A DNA stretch of 57,915 nt, taken from positions 1 to 57,915 of IMG/VR virus record IMGVR_UViG_3300005264_000019; one strand, written 5' to 3'. The notes under the pieces are model-generated. The model ran no database searches and was not told the origin of the DNA. It saw nothing but the letters and a program-made list of their open reading frames with translations. This document shows, one piece after another, positions 26,667-35,117 of this stretch. A program made the position numbers and the translations under genes. Origin of the DNA: a virus. Each line of letters starts with the position of its first letter. The stretch's first letter is position 1.

Positions 26667-27384
26667 ATACACTCCCTGCCGATATATATCTTTTTACATA
26701 TGGCCCGAATTTACTTATCAGATATCGTAATCCCCGCTGCAAACTGGCTGCGGTACGATGTTTGTTTATTCCTCCCTGCACAGTTCCCATCTTCCCGCCC
26801 AACTGCTCCATCAAATACCGGCCATCCGATACACAAAGACCATGGTGAAAGAGACACCACATAGATAATTCAAAATCATCCAAAACATCCATTTCAGGAT
26901 CAAACCTTATTTTAGGATCTGAAAATACAATCAGACAATTCACTACCCTGCCTTTCATATGAATAGGAGCCGGACGGCGTACCCTGTTTATTCCCCCAGG
27001 GAATGCACGAAATGAAAAGAAAGGAACCCCGATTACTGCCGCCAGTTCCATATCCTCACGAATAGCCTGCATAACATCTTCAGGAGTCAATTTTACTGAC
27101 TTTCGCCATAACCCCCACAATACATTTTTTATATCATCATCCATCATCATAAGCTCATTGGATTCAGGCCACAGATTTTCCAAAGCCCAATTACGAGTAC
27201 GGGGTAAATTCTTTTCAGGACATTCCACAATATGAACTTTAGGATGTTCCATATATTTCTTATATTCGAGAGCTTCCCCAGGGGTTACAACTACATACAT
27301 ATCCTCCAGGAAAGGCAATAATCGCCATGCCATTGTTTTAGGAATAAATTCCGGCCTCCCCATACTCGGAATTACCAGCCTCAT
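26653..27384 (-). CDS. GT-A-fold glycosyltransferase-like protein (paralogue 1)
   Basis: 243 residues. VIPSMGRPEFIPKTM at the N-terminus, MMMDDDIKN acidic metal site, GGINRVRRPAPIHMKGR and a late DFELSMW. The pattern matches TAGT-like phage glycosyltransferases and its downstream neighbour. Both follow a ParB-like gene, a combination reported for DNA hypermodification loci. Activity and sugar are unknown. Confidence 0.7.
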   Translation of the reverse strand: MRLVIPSMGRPEFIPKTMAWRLLPFLEDMYVVVTPGEALEYKKYMEHPKVHIVECPEKNLPRTRNWALENLWPESNELMMMDDDIKNVLWGLWRKSVKLTPEDVMQAIREDMELAAVIGVPFFSFRAFPGGINRVRRPAPIHMKGRVVNCLIVFSDPKIRFDPEMDVLDDFELSMWCLFHHGLCVSDGRYLMEQLGGKMGTVQGGINKHRTAASLQRGLRYLISKFGPYVKRYISAGSVYDEK

Positions 27385-27998
27385 TTTTTATCCCTTGCAG
27401 CAAGCCAGGCATCACCATCCACAGCGCGGCATTCCCCTTTACTACCATTATACCGATCAATCTTCCTCTCTACCCCAAACATATCCTTGGCAGCAGCCAT
27501 ATTTATAGGATCTTTAAATACCAAGATGATATAATCCGTTTCCAAAAGCATTTCAGGCATCAATTCAAACTCGGCATGTTCCCGTTCTGTTTTCTGTTCT
27601 TTTGTTTTCTCATATTTCAACTTCAAATCTTTAGTAAGCTGTTCCTGCTTAAATGCAATATCAGATACCAACTTAGAATAAGCCTCAGTATCCATAGCAG
27701 CTCCATTGGATACCTGATCCAACAAGGCCAATATTTTATGTTCCTCTTCCAGAGAAACATCCACAACCAGAGCTTCGATAGTTTCCGCTCCCATTGCCTT
27801 GGTTTCTGTATACCGCAACTCACCATCAATCAGGTTCCCTGTGCGTTTATTCCAGATAATAGGAGTGATATACCCAACCTCTGCCAAAGATTCCTGAAAC
27901 ATTCGCCGCTGCGCCCGGTCATGCTTCCTCCAATTTTTACTGTTTACTTTAATGTCCTTAACATCAATAATTTCCAATTTTTTATCTAAAACGTTCAA
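27381..27998 (-). CDS. ParB-like nuclease domain protein
   Basis: About 205 residues. The N-terminal half has the ParB/Srx nuclease core: NWRKHDRAQRRMFQESLAEV, VGYITPIIWNK, then LIDGELRYTE (the GELR signature). The C-terminal half is charged helix and a VFKDPINMAAAKDMFG segment. Phage ParB-like proteins act in DNA modification or as nuclease/CTPases. Start set to TTG 27998, seven bases after GGAGG, since the longer reading runs through the terminator hairpin. Confidence 0.75.
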   Translation of the reverse strand: MNVLDKKLEIIDVKDIKVNSKNWRKHDRAQRRMFQESLAEVGYITPIIWNKRTGNLIDGELRYTETKAMGAETIEALVVDVSLEEEHKILALLDQVSNGAAMDTEAYSKLVSDIAFKQEQLTKDLKLKYEKTKEQKTEREHAEFELMPEMLLETDYIILVFKDPINMAAAKDMFGVERKIDRYNGSKGECRAVDGDAWLAARDKK

Positions 27999-28016
27999 TT
28001 TGTACCTCCAAGCACT

Positions 28017-28050
28017 AAAAAGGGCTGTTATCTGTTTAGAATAACAGCCC
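28017..28050 (-). terminator. Intrinsic terminator upstream of ParB-like gene
   Basis: Minus strand GGGCTGTTA/TAACAGCCC stem with an 8-10 nt loop followed by five T. Ends the transcript of the 28750 gene and marks the true start of the ParB-like gene. Confidence 0.85.
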
Positions 28051-28075
28051 CGGTAGGACAAATCAAGTATTACAA

Positions 28076-28750
28076 TTATATCTCAGGATTAAACACAATT
28101 GGTACCTTTGATTCAGTTAAAAACTTACGTCTCCTCAGATAAGTATTTAACCCAGGAACCTCATTTTCTACAATTGAAGAAACTGTATACCAGAATTCAT
28201 CCCCGTCTTTATCCCATCCACGACCCATCCGCTTCCCACGAAGGGTATGTGCATCCAATGCCGCATCAGGAATTTCCTTAGTTCTCTCTTCCCGGAGGGC
28301 TACATTTATGAAATCATCGCCAATCCTGCACTTCGGTTCTCTGCAAAGGAATAAAATAGTATTGGCAACAACCAAAAACCGTTCTTTCGCTTTAGTTTCT
28401 CGTAACTGATAATATTGTTCCTTATAGGTATTAAGAATAACCGGGGCCATTGGATTTGCTATACCAATTTCCTCATGTACCATTACTGTAAGCCGTTTCC
28501 ACATATATTTATGATAATATGGCTCCAATTCCAATGCCCAATAAATTGCTTCCTCTTCTTTCCCCCGCCGAACCATCTTCTGAAGTGCTGAACTCACCTC
28601 ATAAAAATCATAATCACTCTCAGTAGACTGATTCCTCTGATACCCCATACGTTCCTCCATGTATAAACAAAATGGATCGCCACAAGAACACATCCCGGTC
28701 AATATATCAACCTCATGCCCTTCAGCTACCATAATTTTAAAAGCATTCAT
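28076..28750 (-). CDS. MgsA/RarA C-terminal domain-like protein
   Basis: 224 residues. VRRGKEEEAIYWALELEPYY and MWKRLTVMVHEEIGIANPMA match the pattern of the MgsA/RarA C-terminal region (R-R-G...A-x-Y-W, later EEIG-x-A). The AAA+ ATPase part is absent, so it is a stand-alone domain; the N-terminus has CSCGDPFC, a Cys cluster. Such stand-alone forms occur in phage accessory blocks. Role, possibly clamp or replisome contact, is inference. Confidence 0.65.
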   Translation of the reverse strand: MNAFKIMVAEGHEVDILTGMCSCGDPFCLYMEERMGYQRNQSTESDYDFYEVSSALQKMVRRGKEEEAIYWALELEPYYHKYMWKRLTVMVHEEIGIANPMAPVILNTYKEQYYQLRETKAKERFLVVANTILFLCREPKCRIGDDFINVALREERTKEIPDAALDAHTLRGKRMGRGWDKDGDEFWYTVSSIVENEVPGLNTYLRRRKFLTESKVPIVFNPEI

Positions 28751-28808
28751 ATTCCCCGTCCTAAAAACTGATACTACTATACTGCTGTAACATCATGAAT
28801 GACAGATT

Positions 28809-29255
28809 TTAATCAGAATATAAGCAATCCGGAACAACCACCCAATTGTCTTCCTCTTCATCCCAGTATGAAAACGTAGTCGTACAAGTATCATACTCTA
28901 CTTCAATACCGCCAATAGTTGCTTTTATATACCTGTGTTCCCGCCAGGTCTTCCAATCTTCAGGAAGTATCCCTTGCTGGAAACTACGAACAATTCCAAC
29001 AACATCAGTACGATGCTCATCATACAAATCCGTGAACTCTGTTAAAAATTGATCTGTGGATAACCGAGTATATATAACCGGAAATTCTTCCCCTGACATA
29101 CCCTTCAAAGCAGACATACCATCATCCAGGGATGTAGAACAATTTAAAATTTCATCTCCACAAACCACCAAATAGTCATCCATATGCTGAATATCCAGTT
29201 CTATAAGTTGCAAATTCTTTGCAGTAGCAATTACTGTACTATTTTTAATTTTCAA
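28809..29255 (-). CDS. Hypothetical protein
   Basis: 148 residues, acidic, with a C-terminal Trp/Tyr-rich segment (TTTFSYWDEEEDNWVVV). Overlaps the end of the upstream gene by 11 bases. No family recognised. Confidence 0.6.
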   Translation of the reverse strand: MKIKNSTVIATAKNLQLIELDIQHMDDYLVVCGDEILNCSTSLDDGMSALKGMSGEEFPVIYTRLSTDQFLTEFTDLYDEHRTDVVGIVRSFQQGILPEDWKTWREHRYIKATIGGIEVEYDTCTTTFSYWDEEEDNWVVVPDCLYSD

Positions 29256-29724
29256 TATGATCCTCCCAGGCCTTCATAAACATCTGAACAAACTCACTAG
29301 GAGTCAACCCAGGGTCCAGAGAGACCTTACCATCATTATTCAAATGCCAACCCCGTGTAACTTTCATATATTTCATGAAACTTGCATCAGATTTACTCAC
29401 AATCACATATATATCCCCTTCACAATAAGTAATATGAGTACGAAGCTGCGGATTGACCCAATTCCCGTAATAAGAGGCATCCTGCCCAGTATCCATCTGC
29501 AACCACCGGTTCAAATCCAATTTAAAATCAAAAAAATAACGATCCTTCATAAAAAAAGACAGGAATTTTAATTGATCCAGATCCTCATAAATTGTACTAG
29601 CGTGCTCCATAAAAATATGAAGTATAGTTGAATCCATATCTTCATTACCGTTTATACCATGCTTAGTAAACTGAGCTATCAGTTCCTCCCTACATTCTAT
29701 TTCCTGAAAACTGACTTCTTTCAT
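29245..29724 (-). CDS. Hypothetical protein
   Basis: About 159 residues, acidic with aromatic-rich segments (KFLSFFMKDRYFFDFKL). ATG 29724 overlaps the TGA of the RadC-like gene (TGATG), so translation is coupled. Unassigned. Confidence 0.6.
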   Translation of the reverse strand: MKEVSFQEIECREELIAQFTKHGINGNEDMDSTILHIFMEHASTIYEDLDQLKFLSFFMKDRYFFDFKLDLNRWLQMDTGQDASYYGNWVNPQLRTHITYCEGDIYVIVSKSDASFMKYMKVTRGWHLNNDGKVSLDPGLTPSEFVQMFMKAWEDHIEN

Positions 29725-30152
29725 CAAAATGCCCCCTCTTCCAAAAACGAATAATAACCCCGTTGTGAGATAATCACATGATCTAATACAGGAATCCCTA
29801 TAAGCTCCCCGGATGCTTTCAATCTAGCCGTAATCTCACAATCTTCCGTAGATGGAGACAATTCCCCTGACGGATGATTATGGGCAATAATTATAGCTAC
29901 AGCATTGCTGTAAATTGCTGCTCGAAATACCTCTCGTGGATGAACTATAGTTTTATTTGCAATACCCTTTGTAATATTTTTCACTTTTATAACCCTATGA
30001 GCGCCATTAAGAATTACGACATCAAAATGCTCCTGCGACTTATTCCGTAAATGTGAAAGATGCCCGACAACATCCCGTGGATGTGTAATACACGAAGGAA
30101 TAGATTCTTTAACTTCATCCCATACAACATCGAATTTCTGCTTTATAGTCAT
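29724..30152 (-). CDS. RadC-type JAB domain protein
   Basis: About 142 residues. The metalloprotease-like JAMM/JAB signature is clear: HPREVFRAAIYSNA, then IIAHNHPSGELSPSTED (H-x-H and downstream D). RadC-family proteins occur in phage accessory and recombination blocks; despite the name, DNA repair is not proven. The start ATG 30152 lies seven bases after a run of ten G. Confidence 0.82.
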   Translation of the reverse strand: MTIKQKFDVVWDEVKESIPSCITHPRDVVGHLSHLRNKSQEHFDVVILNGAHRVIKVKNITKGIANKTIVHPREVFRAAIYSNAVAIIIAHNHPSGELSPSTEDCEITARLKASGELIGIPVLDHVIISQRGYYSFLEEGAF

Positions 30153-30159
30153 CAAAATA

Positions 30160-30169
30160 CCCCCCCCCC
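30160..30169 (-). repeat. Homopolymer G10 used as ribosome site
   Basis: Ten consecutive G on the minus strand precede the RadC-like start. Length variation would alter Shine-Dalgarno spacing and hence expression. Confidence 0.7.
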
Positions 30170-30208
30170 AAATTATTACAAAACGATTATTAAAATATTC
30201 CCGCATAT

Positions 30209-30538
30209 TTAACTCCATACAGAATCATGTTCTTGTATCCCCCGTAATTCAATATGCTCCGCAATTATTAACGGACCTTTCATGGAATCATTTGCCAACC
30301 GCCCAACTACCCGAATAGATTGACCAACCGGCAGATAACTACTACCTTTCTTAGCCAATCTCCCTTGAACTTTAATAAAAAAATCAGCCTTATCTATAAT
30401 AGTTTTCCCATCCCTTATATATTTCCGACAGGTAGCTATTTTAAGTTCCACAAACTCAACATTATTCTGTTCATTAGAACGGGCCATTCTTTCTATAATT
30501 ACGCCCTCTAAAATAATCGAATTTAAATCATTTACCAC
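30209..30538 (-). CDS. ssb: Single-stranded DNA-binding protein (SSB, OB-fold)
   Basis: 109 residues. N-terminal LNSIILEGVIIERMARS, the ADFFIKVQGRLAKKG strand pair and IRVVGRLANDSMKGPL followed by IIAEHIELRG reproduce the bacterial SSB OB-fold. The acidic C-terminal tail of host SSB is short. Different from the gp32-like SSB at 49970-50953. Confidence 0.75.
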   Translation of the reverse strand: MVNDLNSIILEGVIIERMARSNEQNNVEFVELKIATCRKYIRDGKTIIDKADFFIKVQGRLAKKGSSYLPVGQSIRVVGRLANDSMKGPLIIAEHIELRGIQEHDSVWS

Positions 30539-30548
30539 AGTAATCCCC

Positions 30549-30779
30549 CTAAAAAATAACTTTTATTTTAGCTATCGCTACAGCCTTCTGAATTTCAACT
30601 ACGGGATCCTTCCCGATCATTTTAAAAAATTCCGGACGGATTAAACATTCATACCCCCGAGACATCTGAGTACGCTCATCTTTTGTAATACCAATTCGCC
30701 AATCTTTTGTTACTTTCAAAAGAGCTTTGAAATTCCCGGACTTGTAATCCTTCCGGGCCTGTTCTGTTTTACTTACCAT
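30549..30779 (-). CDS. Conserved small phage protein
   Basis: 76 residues with the phrase KSGNFKALLKVTKDWRIGIT then RGYECLIRPEFF, a pattern seen in many tailed-phage small genes of unknown function. Located just before the SSB gene. Confidence 0.6.
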   Translation of the reverse strand: MVSKTEQARKDYKSGNFKALLKVTKDWRIGITKDERTQMSRGYECLIRPEFFKMIGKDPVVEIQKAVAIAKIKVIF

Positions 30780-30991
30780 CCCAAAACTCCATCTTTCAAG
30801 ATTCTTTCCTGCTTCTCAATCTGAGTAGTTAAAAACTCCCGTTCTGACATAAGTCCATGGATTATACTACCAGTCATTAAATGGAGATTACTATTTAATT
30901 TCTGATCAATAGCCAACTGACCATCGGCCATACGGGCGATATATCGCTGAATCTCTAAACGGTCTGAAGAATCAAGAAAAAAATGTTCCAT
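30773..30991 (-). CDS. Hypothetical protein, first gene after early promoter 2
   Basis: 72 residues, helical, MEHFFLDSSDRLEIQRYIAR. Directly downstream of a promoter repeat with a GGGGG ribosome site. Unassigned. Confidence 0.6.
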   Translation of the reverse strand: MEHFFLDSSDRLEIQRYIARMADGQLAIDQKLNSNLHLMTGSIIHGLMSEREFLTTQIEKQERILKDGVLGW

Positions 30992-31003
30992 TGGAACCCC
31001 CAG

Positions 31004-31055
31004 GTAATCTTTTGATACTTTACTTTAATATTAAGTAGCATATATGTCAATAGTT
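31004..31055 (-). promoter_or_regulatory. Early promoter repeat 2
   Basis: Minus strand: TTGACA at 31050-31045, 17-bp spacer, TAAAGT at 31027-31022, then the conserved leader AAAGTATCAAAAGATTAC. The spacer differs from copies 1, 3 and 4. Confidence 0.8.
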
Positions 31056-31088
31056 AGAATAAAAAAAGATTACTCTTTCCAGACATCT

Positions 31089-31667
31089 TCATACGTACCA
31101 GCTTCTGTAATAATCAGATTTACCATCCCACAACCATGCAGTTTCAACATCAGATATCCGAATACAATTCCCGACCAACCGTTTTGAAATTTCAGGAGAT
31201 ATTTCTAAGAACTGATCCTTCACCGGCATTATACGGTCACAATCTATTCCCCTTAAATCTTCACCTGTCTTGTAAACTGTCTTGTAACCAATCTCGCGAA
31301 TAACTACACTAACTTTCCCTTTACGAGCAACTACCTGGTAGGCATCCACGTTTGTTTGATCATACCCCCAGGAAGCTACAAATATATCGCCCACTTTAAT
31401 TCCAGCGGCGACTTCATCCCTGCGTTTCTTTTCAGCAACTTCCCGTTCCTTCTTTTCCAGAAGAGACTTTTCCTTATTCATTGCCCAGATACTTAAACAC
31501 TCTTCCATATGATTATTATTCATATACCTACTATGAAAATCAGGCTTTGTTTTCTTACAACTGAATCCCATAGCAGTATACTTTTTACGATCAATTATAA
31601 ATACCTCAGTATTCTCTGTTTTCCGGATCTCAACAGCCTGTTCTCGGTATATTTGTCGTTTATTCAT
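31089..31667 (-). CDS. Hypothetical protein (conserved phage family)
   Basis: 192 residues. Charged helical N-terminus, then VGDIFVASWGYDQTNVDAYQ, a phrase shared by many phage-encoded proteins of unknown role, and a SH3-like end. Sits under promoter repeat 3. Unassigned beyond that. Confidence 0.65.
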   Translation of the reverse strand: MNKRQIYREQAVEIRKTENTEVFIIDRKKYTAMGFSCKKTKPDFHSRYMNNNHMEECLSIWAMNKEKSLLEKKEREVAEKKRRDEVAAGIKVGDIFVASWGYDQTNVDAYQVVARKGKVSVVIREIGYKTVYKTGEDLRGIDCDRIMPVKDQFLEISPEISKRLVGNCIRISDVETAWLWDGKSDYYRSWYV

Positions 31668-31683
31668 TTAATCCCCCGATTAA

Positions 31684-31735
31684 GTAATCTTTTGATACTT
31701 TACTTTATGATTATATGGTATATATGTCAATAGTT
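31684..31735 (-). promoter_or_regulatory. Early promoter repeat 3
   Basis: Minus strand: TTGACA at 31730-31725, 17-bp spacer, TAAAGT at 31707-31702. Leader and GGGGGATTAAATG start region are the same as for copy 6. Confidence 0.82.
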
Positions 31736-31744
31736 AAAATAAAA

Positions 31745-31954
31745 TTATTCTATAGGAACCAATTCTAACTCAGAAACCATAATATACAATCCCCCCTGGT
31801 GGGTATGCATCTGAGGAAGGCCATACGGAAGACTTTTCCAGGAATCAATCAAAATACGAAACCGGCCCGCCAAACAACCAGTAACTCCTTCAGAGTCAAC
31901 CACTGTTCCCATACCATATTCAGTTTTCACTCTATCACCTGATTTCAATAGCAT
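31745..31954 (-). CDS. Small KOW/SH3-like protein
   Basis: About 69 residues; MLLKSGDRVKTEYGMGTVVD followed by a loop and VSELELVPIE gives an SH3/KOW-like small barrel. ATG 31954 is four bases after GGAGG. Unassigned function. Confidence 0.6.
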   Translation of the reverse strand: MLLKSGDRVKTEYGMGTVVDSEGVTGCLAGRFRILIDSWKSLPYGLPQMHTHQGGLYIMVSELELVPIE

Positions 31955-32264
31955 GTTCCCTCCGTAAATCAATTAACATTTTATCTACTGTCAAAATGAT
32001 CATATCCAGAAAATTACCTTCATCCCCAGCCTCACTACGAACCCGCTCCAACAACAATATCTTCTGGACCAACGAGTAGGAATTCCAGGATAACAACTGA
32101 TCAAGTTCATCATCCAGTTCACTACGTTCATCCTCCAACCGGCTACGGCTATAATCCAAATCAACTACATCAAACCCCCGCTTATGAGTATTCTGAAGCA
32201 ATTTTTCCAATCGTGCGGCCATCCCCGCCTGTTGCAATTCATCATAATCCCGAGTCATACGCAT
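31935..32264 (-). CDS. Coiled-coil protein
   Basis: 109 residues, almost all helical and charged (RSRLEDERSELDDELDQLLS). Overlaps both neighbours. Unassigned. Confidence 0.6.
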   Translation of the reverse strand: MRMTRDYDELQQAGMAARLEKLLQNTHKRGFDVVDLDYSRSRLEDERSELDDELDQLLSWNSYSLVQKILLLERVRSEAGDEGNFLDMIILTVDKMLIDLRREHAIEIR

Positions 32265-32647
32265 CTCTTTGCAATAAATATCATAACATCCTCAGCAGTT
32301 CCCCGATCTGGCATACTTATAGATAATTTCTGCCCGGACTCTAATACTACTGTAAGAACATAATCATATTTAGGATCCTCGCTGTATCCCGCAACAGGGA
32401 ATTCAGTAATATGCAAACCAGCAACTTCTCTGCTATAAACTACAGCATCCTGAAATACAATAACTGCACCAGAAGACTCTGAAGTCTCTACAGCTGCAGA
32501 AATACCACTATCTAAAACAACAGTTTCTGATTGAACCCTAGAAGCAATGGGAACCTCCTGTACACTCTGAGGGACTGTTAAAAAAATCAGTGTTGCCAAT
32601 AAAAAACCACTCCCAATAAATACAAAATCCCTTATCTCAAAATTCAT
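32255..32647 (-). CDS. Membrane-anchored small protein
   Basis: 130 residues with an N-terminal transmembrane segment (DFVFIGSGFLLATLIFLTV) and a soluble beta-type remainder. Unassigned. Confidence 0.6.
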   Translation of the reverse strand: MNFEIRDFVFIGSGFLLATLIFLTVPQSVQEVPIASRVQSETVVLDSGISAAVETSESSGAVIVFQDAVVYSREVAGLHITEFPVAGYSEDPKYDYVLTVVLESGQKLSISMPDRGTAEDVMIFIAKRCV

Positions 32648-33537
32648 ACTGCTCTCTCCCTTACCATTTGCATAATATAATCAGCATCCCCCTGAGCGGT
32701 TTCCCCAGGATCTTCAGGAGCATCTATCATAAGCACCTCAGCAAATGTTCCAAGTGCTTTCAAATCCATACATAATTCCTGAGCCTTGTGTTCTGCTTCA
32801 GGATCATACCAAACAAATACCTTATCAAACAAATCAGATAATAAAACAACCTGTGCCTGAGTATATCCAGTTCCAAAAGTACAACAACAATTATCCCCGA
32901 GCCTCCAAACATCAAAAACTCCTTCCACAACCAAACACCAATTTTCCTTACAATTATCCAGATTATACAAAATATTCTTATGATAAATTACTGCGGTATC
33001 CTTTGGACAATCCCTATACCTAATTTTCTGGAAATTTGTAGTATCCCTACTTTGAAAACTTACTATCCTTCCCTGATATTTTATAGGAACGATTACGCGA
33101 TAAGAATAATCACCATCATACCCTCCGCAGAGCGCCCCATATTTGCCCCGCAGTAAATCAATATTATATTTCCGATCAGATATATACTTAATGGTTCCGC
33201 GTTTAAAATCTGGACTCCCGGGAAGAAAGAAAGGCTTTTTCTCAACATGATCTTCCCCACGATATCCTGTACCAAACCCCCTAAAGAATTCTTCCAGAAT
33301 TTCTTGCACTTCCCCCCAGGGAACCCCAGTTAACTGTTTAATAGCATTTTTTGTAGATTGTTTACGGCTCCGGCCACATTTCCAACAGGACCATCCTCCG
33401 GACTGTAAATTAAATCCCCCGTGATAACCATGGTCCCCACAGAATGGGCAGTTAACTCCCACCCATCCCTTTCCGGTATTCTTACCATTTAATTCATGGG
33501 AAATTCCATACTTTTGAAGAAAACTAACTACATCCAT
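32644..33537 (-). CDS. DnaG-like primase (zinc finger plus TOPRIM)
   Basis: 297 residues. Zinc-binding N-terminus with CPFCGDHGYH and SCWKCGR (two CxxC pairs), a basic linker, and a TOPRIM core LVVEGVFDVWRLGD followed by VFVWYDPEAEHKA (E...DxD type). It lays RNA primers for the lagging strand and is adjacent to the sliding clamp. Shorter than bacterial DnaG; the helicase-binding C-terminus is not seen. Confidence 0.85.
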   Translation of the reverse strand: MDVVSFLQKYGISHELNGKNTGKGWVGVNCPFCGDHGYHGGFNLQSGGWSCWKCGRSRKQSTKNAIKQLTGVPWGEVQEILEEFFRGFGTGYRGEDHVEKKPFFLPGSPDFKRGTIKYISDRKYNIDLLRGKYGALCGGYDGDYSYRVIVPIKYQGRIVSFQSRDTTNFQKIRYRDCPKDTAVIYHKNILYNLDNCKENWCLVVEGVFDVWRLGDNCCCTFGTGYTQAQVVLLSDLFDKVFVWYDPEAEHKAQELCMDLKALGTFAEVLMIDAPEDPGETAQGDADYIMQMVRERAV

Positions 33538-33539
33538 TA

Positions 33540-34610
33540 TTATATTACCAGCGGCATAATTACGTGCATGATATCCTTACTTGGAATTTCAATTACCCAT
33601 GCCCTTTCGGGAACACTTTCATAAAGATCATAATTTTCTTTATAGCTAAAAGCATCTATTAAATAATCCATAGTAAATACAGCAACCGGAAATTCCTTTG
33701 GAAACGGGTTCTGTACTGTAACATCTATAGTATCAGAAATATTAAATTTTACCTCTAAACCTTCAAATGATACCCTATGTGCCGGCAAACGATTATAGTT
33801 GATTCCAAGTAAAGCCACTTCCTGTTTCACTTCTTTAAAAGCATTTAAAATATCAGGGCCATAAACTACCGTCGGTTTTCCAAATGTATCAGGAATAACA
33901 CGCGTATAATTCGGAAACTGACCTTCAATTGTAGGCAATGCAATTTCCCGAAACCCACTTTGAAATACTATCTGATTAGTACAAGCAGGAATATAGTAAT
34001 CCAGGTTATTTACTTTCCACCCTTTTAAAAACTGAATATTACCTACAATCAGATTAGGATACCCCCTACAAGAAGGATTCATATTCTGATTACTGGCACA
34101 TGCCATCCTACAACCGTCTGTTGCAACCAACTTCAAACCATCCTCAGAATGCTCAAAATACGTCCCTTGCATGAAATAACGGGAATCATCACCGGATTTA
34201 CATTTATCAATATACTGAAGAACTTTAAGATCTTTTAAAGTCCCTTGCATACTATTATCATCCAAAACATAAGGTGTATCAGGAAACCTATCTGCCGAAA
34301 TATTACTAAACTGAAATTCCCGTAACATTTCTTCCGTAATATATTTTTCAGGTCCCTGAAGAAATGCCTTAATTCCCAACAAACTAATTGTGCCTTCTGC
34401 AGAATAAGACCCTGTATGCTCCATTACAGTAGGAATATATGGAAAATATTCAGTGATCCATACTTTTAAATTAGTCCCTGATAACTTTAGTCCTCCAGGA
34501 GCAATCTCTACTTTCAAAGTACTAAGGATTGATAACTCAGAACCCTTAACTATTTTCCCAGCTAATATCAGGAAATCTTTAATCGGCTTTTTCTCTATTT
34601 CAAGCGACAT
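33540..34610 (-). CDS. dnaN: DNA polymerase III beta-type sliding clamp (first)
   Basis: 356 residues. N-terminal clamp domain (IEKKPIKDFLILAGKIVKG, LSGTNLKVW), central LVATDGCRMACASNQ (VATDG clamp signature), and C-terminal strand NLDYYIPAC. This matches DnaN in length and three-domain layout. It sits beside primase. A second, more divergent clamp-like gene lies at 39609-40640. Confidence 0.85.
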   Translation of the reverse strand: MSLEIEKKPIKDFLILAGKIVKGSELSILSTLKVEIAPGGLKLSGTNLKVWITEYFPYIPTVMEHTGSYSAEGTISLLGIKAFLQGPEKYITEEMLREFQFSNISADRFPDTPYVLDDNSMQGTLKDLKVLQYIDKCKSGDDSRYFMQGTYFEHSEDGLKLVATDGCRMACASNQNMNPSCRGYPNLIVGNIQFLKGWKVNNLDYYIPACTNQIVFQSGFREIALPTIEGQFPNYTRVIPDTFGKPTVVYGPDILNAFKEVKQEVALLGINYNRLPAHRVSFEGLEVKFNISDTIDVTVQNPFPKEFPVAVFTMDYLIDAFSYKENYDLYESVPERAWVIEIPSKDIMHVIMPLVI

Positions 34611-35052
34611 AATCCCTCCAAAATTCTCTTACTTCATTCAATGCCATCTCAGCCTTATATCTAGTCCACCCCTCTTCCTCTAATTGAATCCGGATGTGCC
34701 TCATAGAATGATAGCTACCCGCATCAATTGAACCTGTGGTTATTCGACGGACCAATTCATATGCATCACCGGATAATGATAATGAGCAATCCAGCATCAT
34801 TACAGAAGCTGATTCCCTATCATGGTATCCCCCGGCAACCCACTCCAAGGCATCCGACCGAGAATCCAAAACAGAACCTTGCTCCTTTACCGCGAAATCA
34901 AATGCTCGATGCTTTGCGGTAATAAACTTATATCCTTCAGACTTATCTGCATTTTCCAGCAAACAACAATCTACTTCCGATTTCAAATCTTCAAAAGGAA
35001 CATATTTAAAAGTCCTTTTTAAACTTCCCGCAATTAAATTAGAATCAACCAT
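34600..35052 (-). CDS. Hypothetical protein (possible sigma-like or HTH regulator)
   Basis: 150 residues, helical. The first half (KRTFKYVPFEDLKSEVDCCL, then EGYKFITAKHRAFDFAVKEQ) has an amphipathic pattern similar to region 2 of small phage sigma factors, and the C-terminus has RYKAEMALNEVREFW. The resemblance is weak and I assign only a tentative regulatory role. ATG directly follows promoter repeat 4. Confidence 0.45.
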   Translation of the reverse strand: MVDSNLIAGSLKRTFKYVPFEDLKSEVDCCLLENADKSEGYKFITAKHRAFDFAVKEQGSVLDSRSDALEWVAGGYHDRESASVMMLDCSLSLSGDAYELVRRITTGSIDAGSYHSMRHIRIQLEEEGWTRYKAEMALNEVREFWRDYVA

Positions 35053-35065
35053 TTTTTAGCCCCTT

Positions 35066-35117
35066 GTAATCTTTTGATACTTTACTTTATGATTATATGG
35101 TATATATGTCAATAGTT
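35066..35117 (-). promoter_or_regulatory. Early promoter repeat 4
   Basis: Minus strand: TTGACA at 35112-35107, 17-bp spacer, TAAAGT at 35089-35084, then the conserved AAAGTATCAAAAGATTAC segment. It begins at the stop codon of the methyltransferase gene upstream. Confidence 0.8.

Noticed and set aside
34600-35052. Firm call as phage sigma factor
   Set aside because: Only a weak region-2-like helix pattern and no clear region 4, so the entry stays hypothetical.
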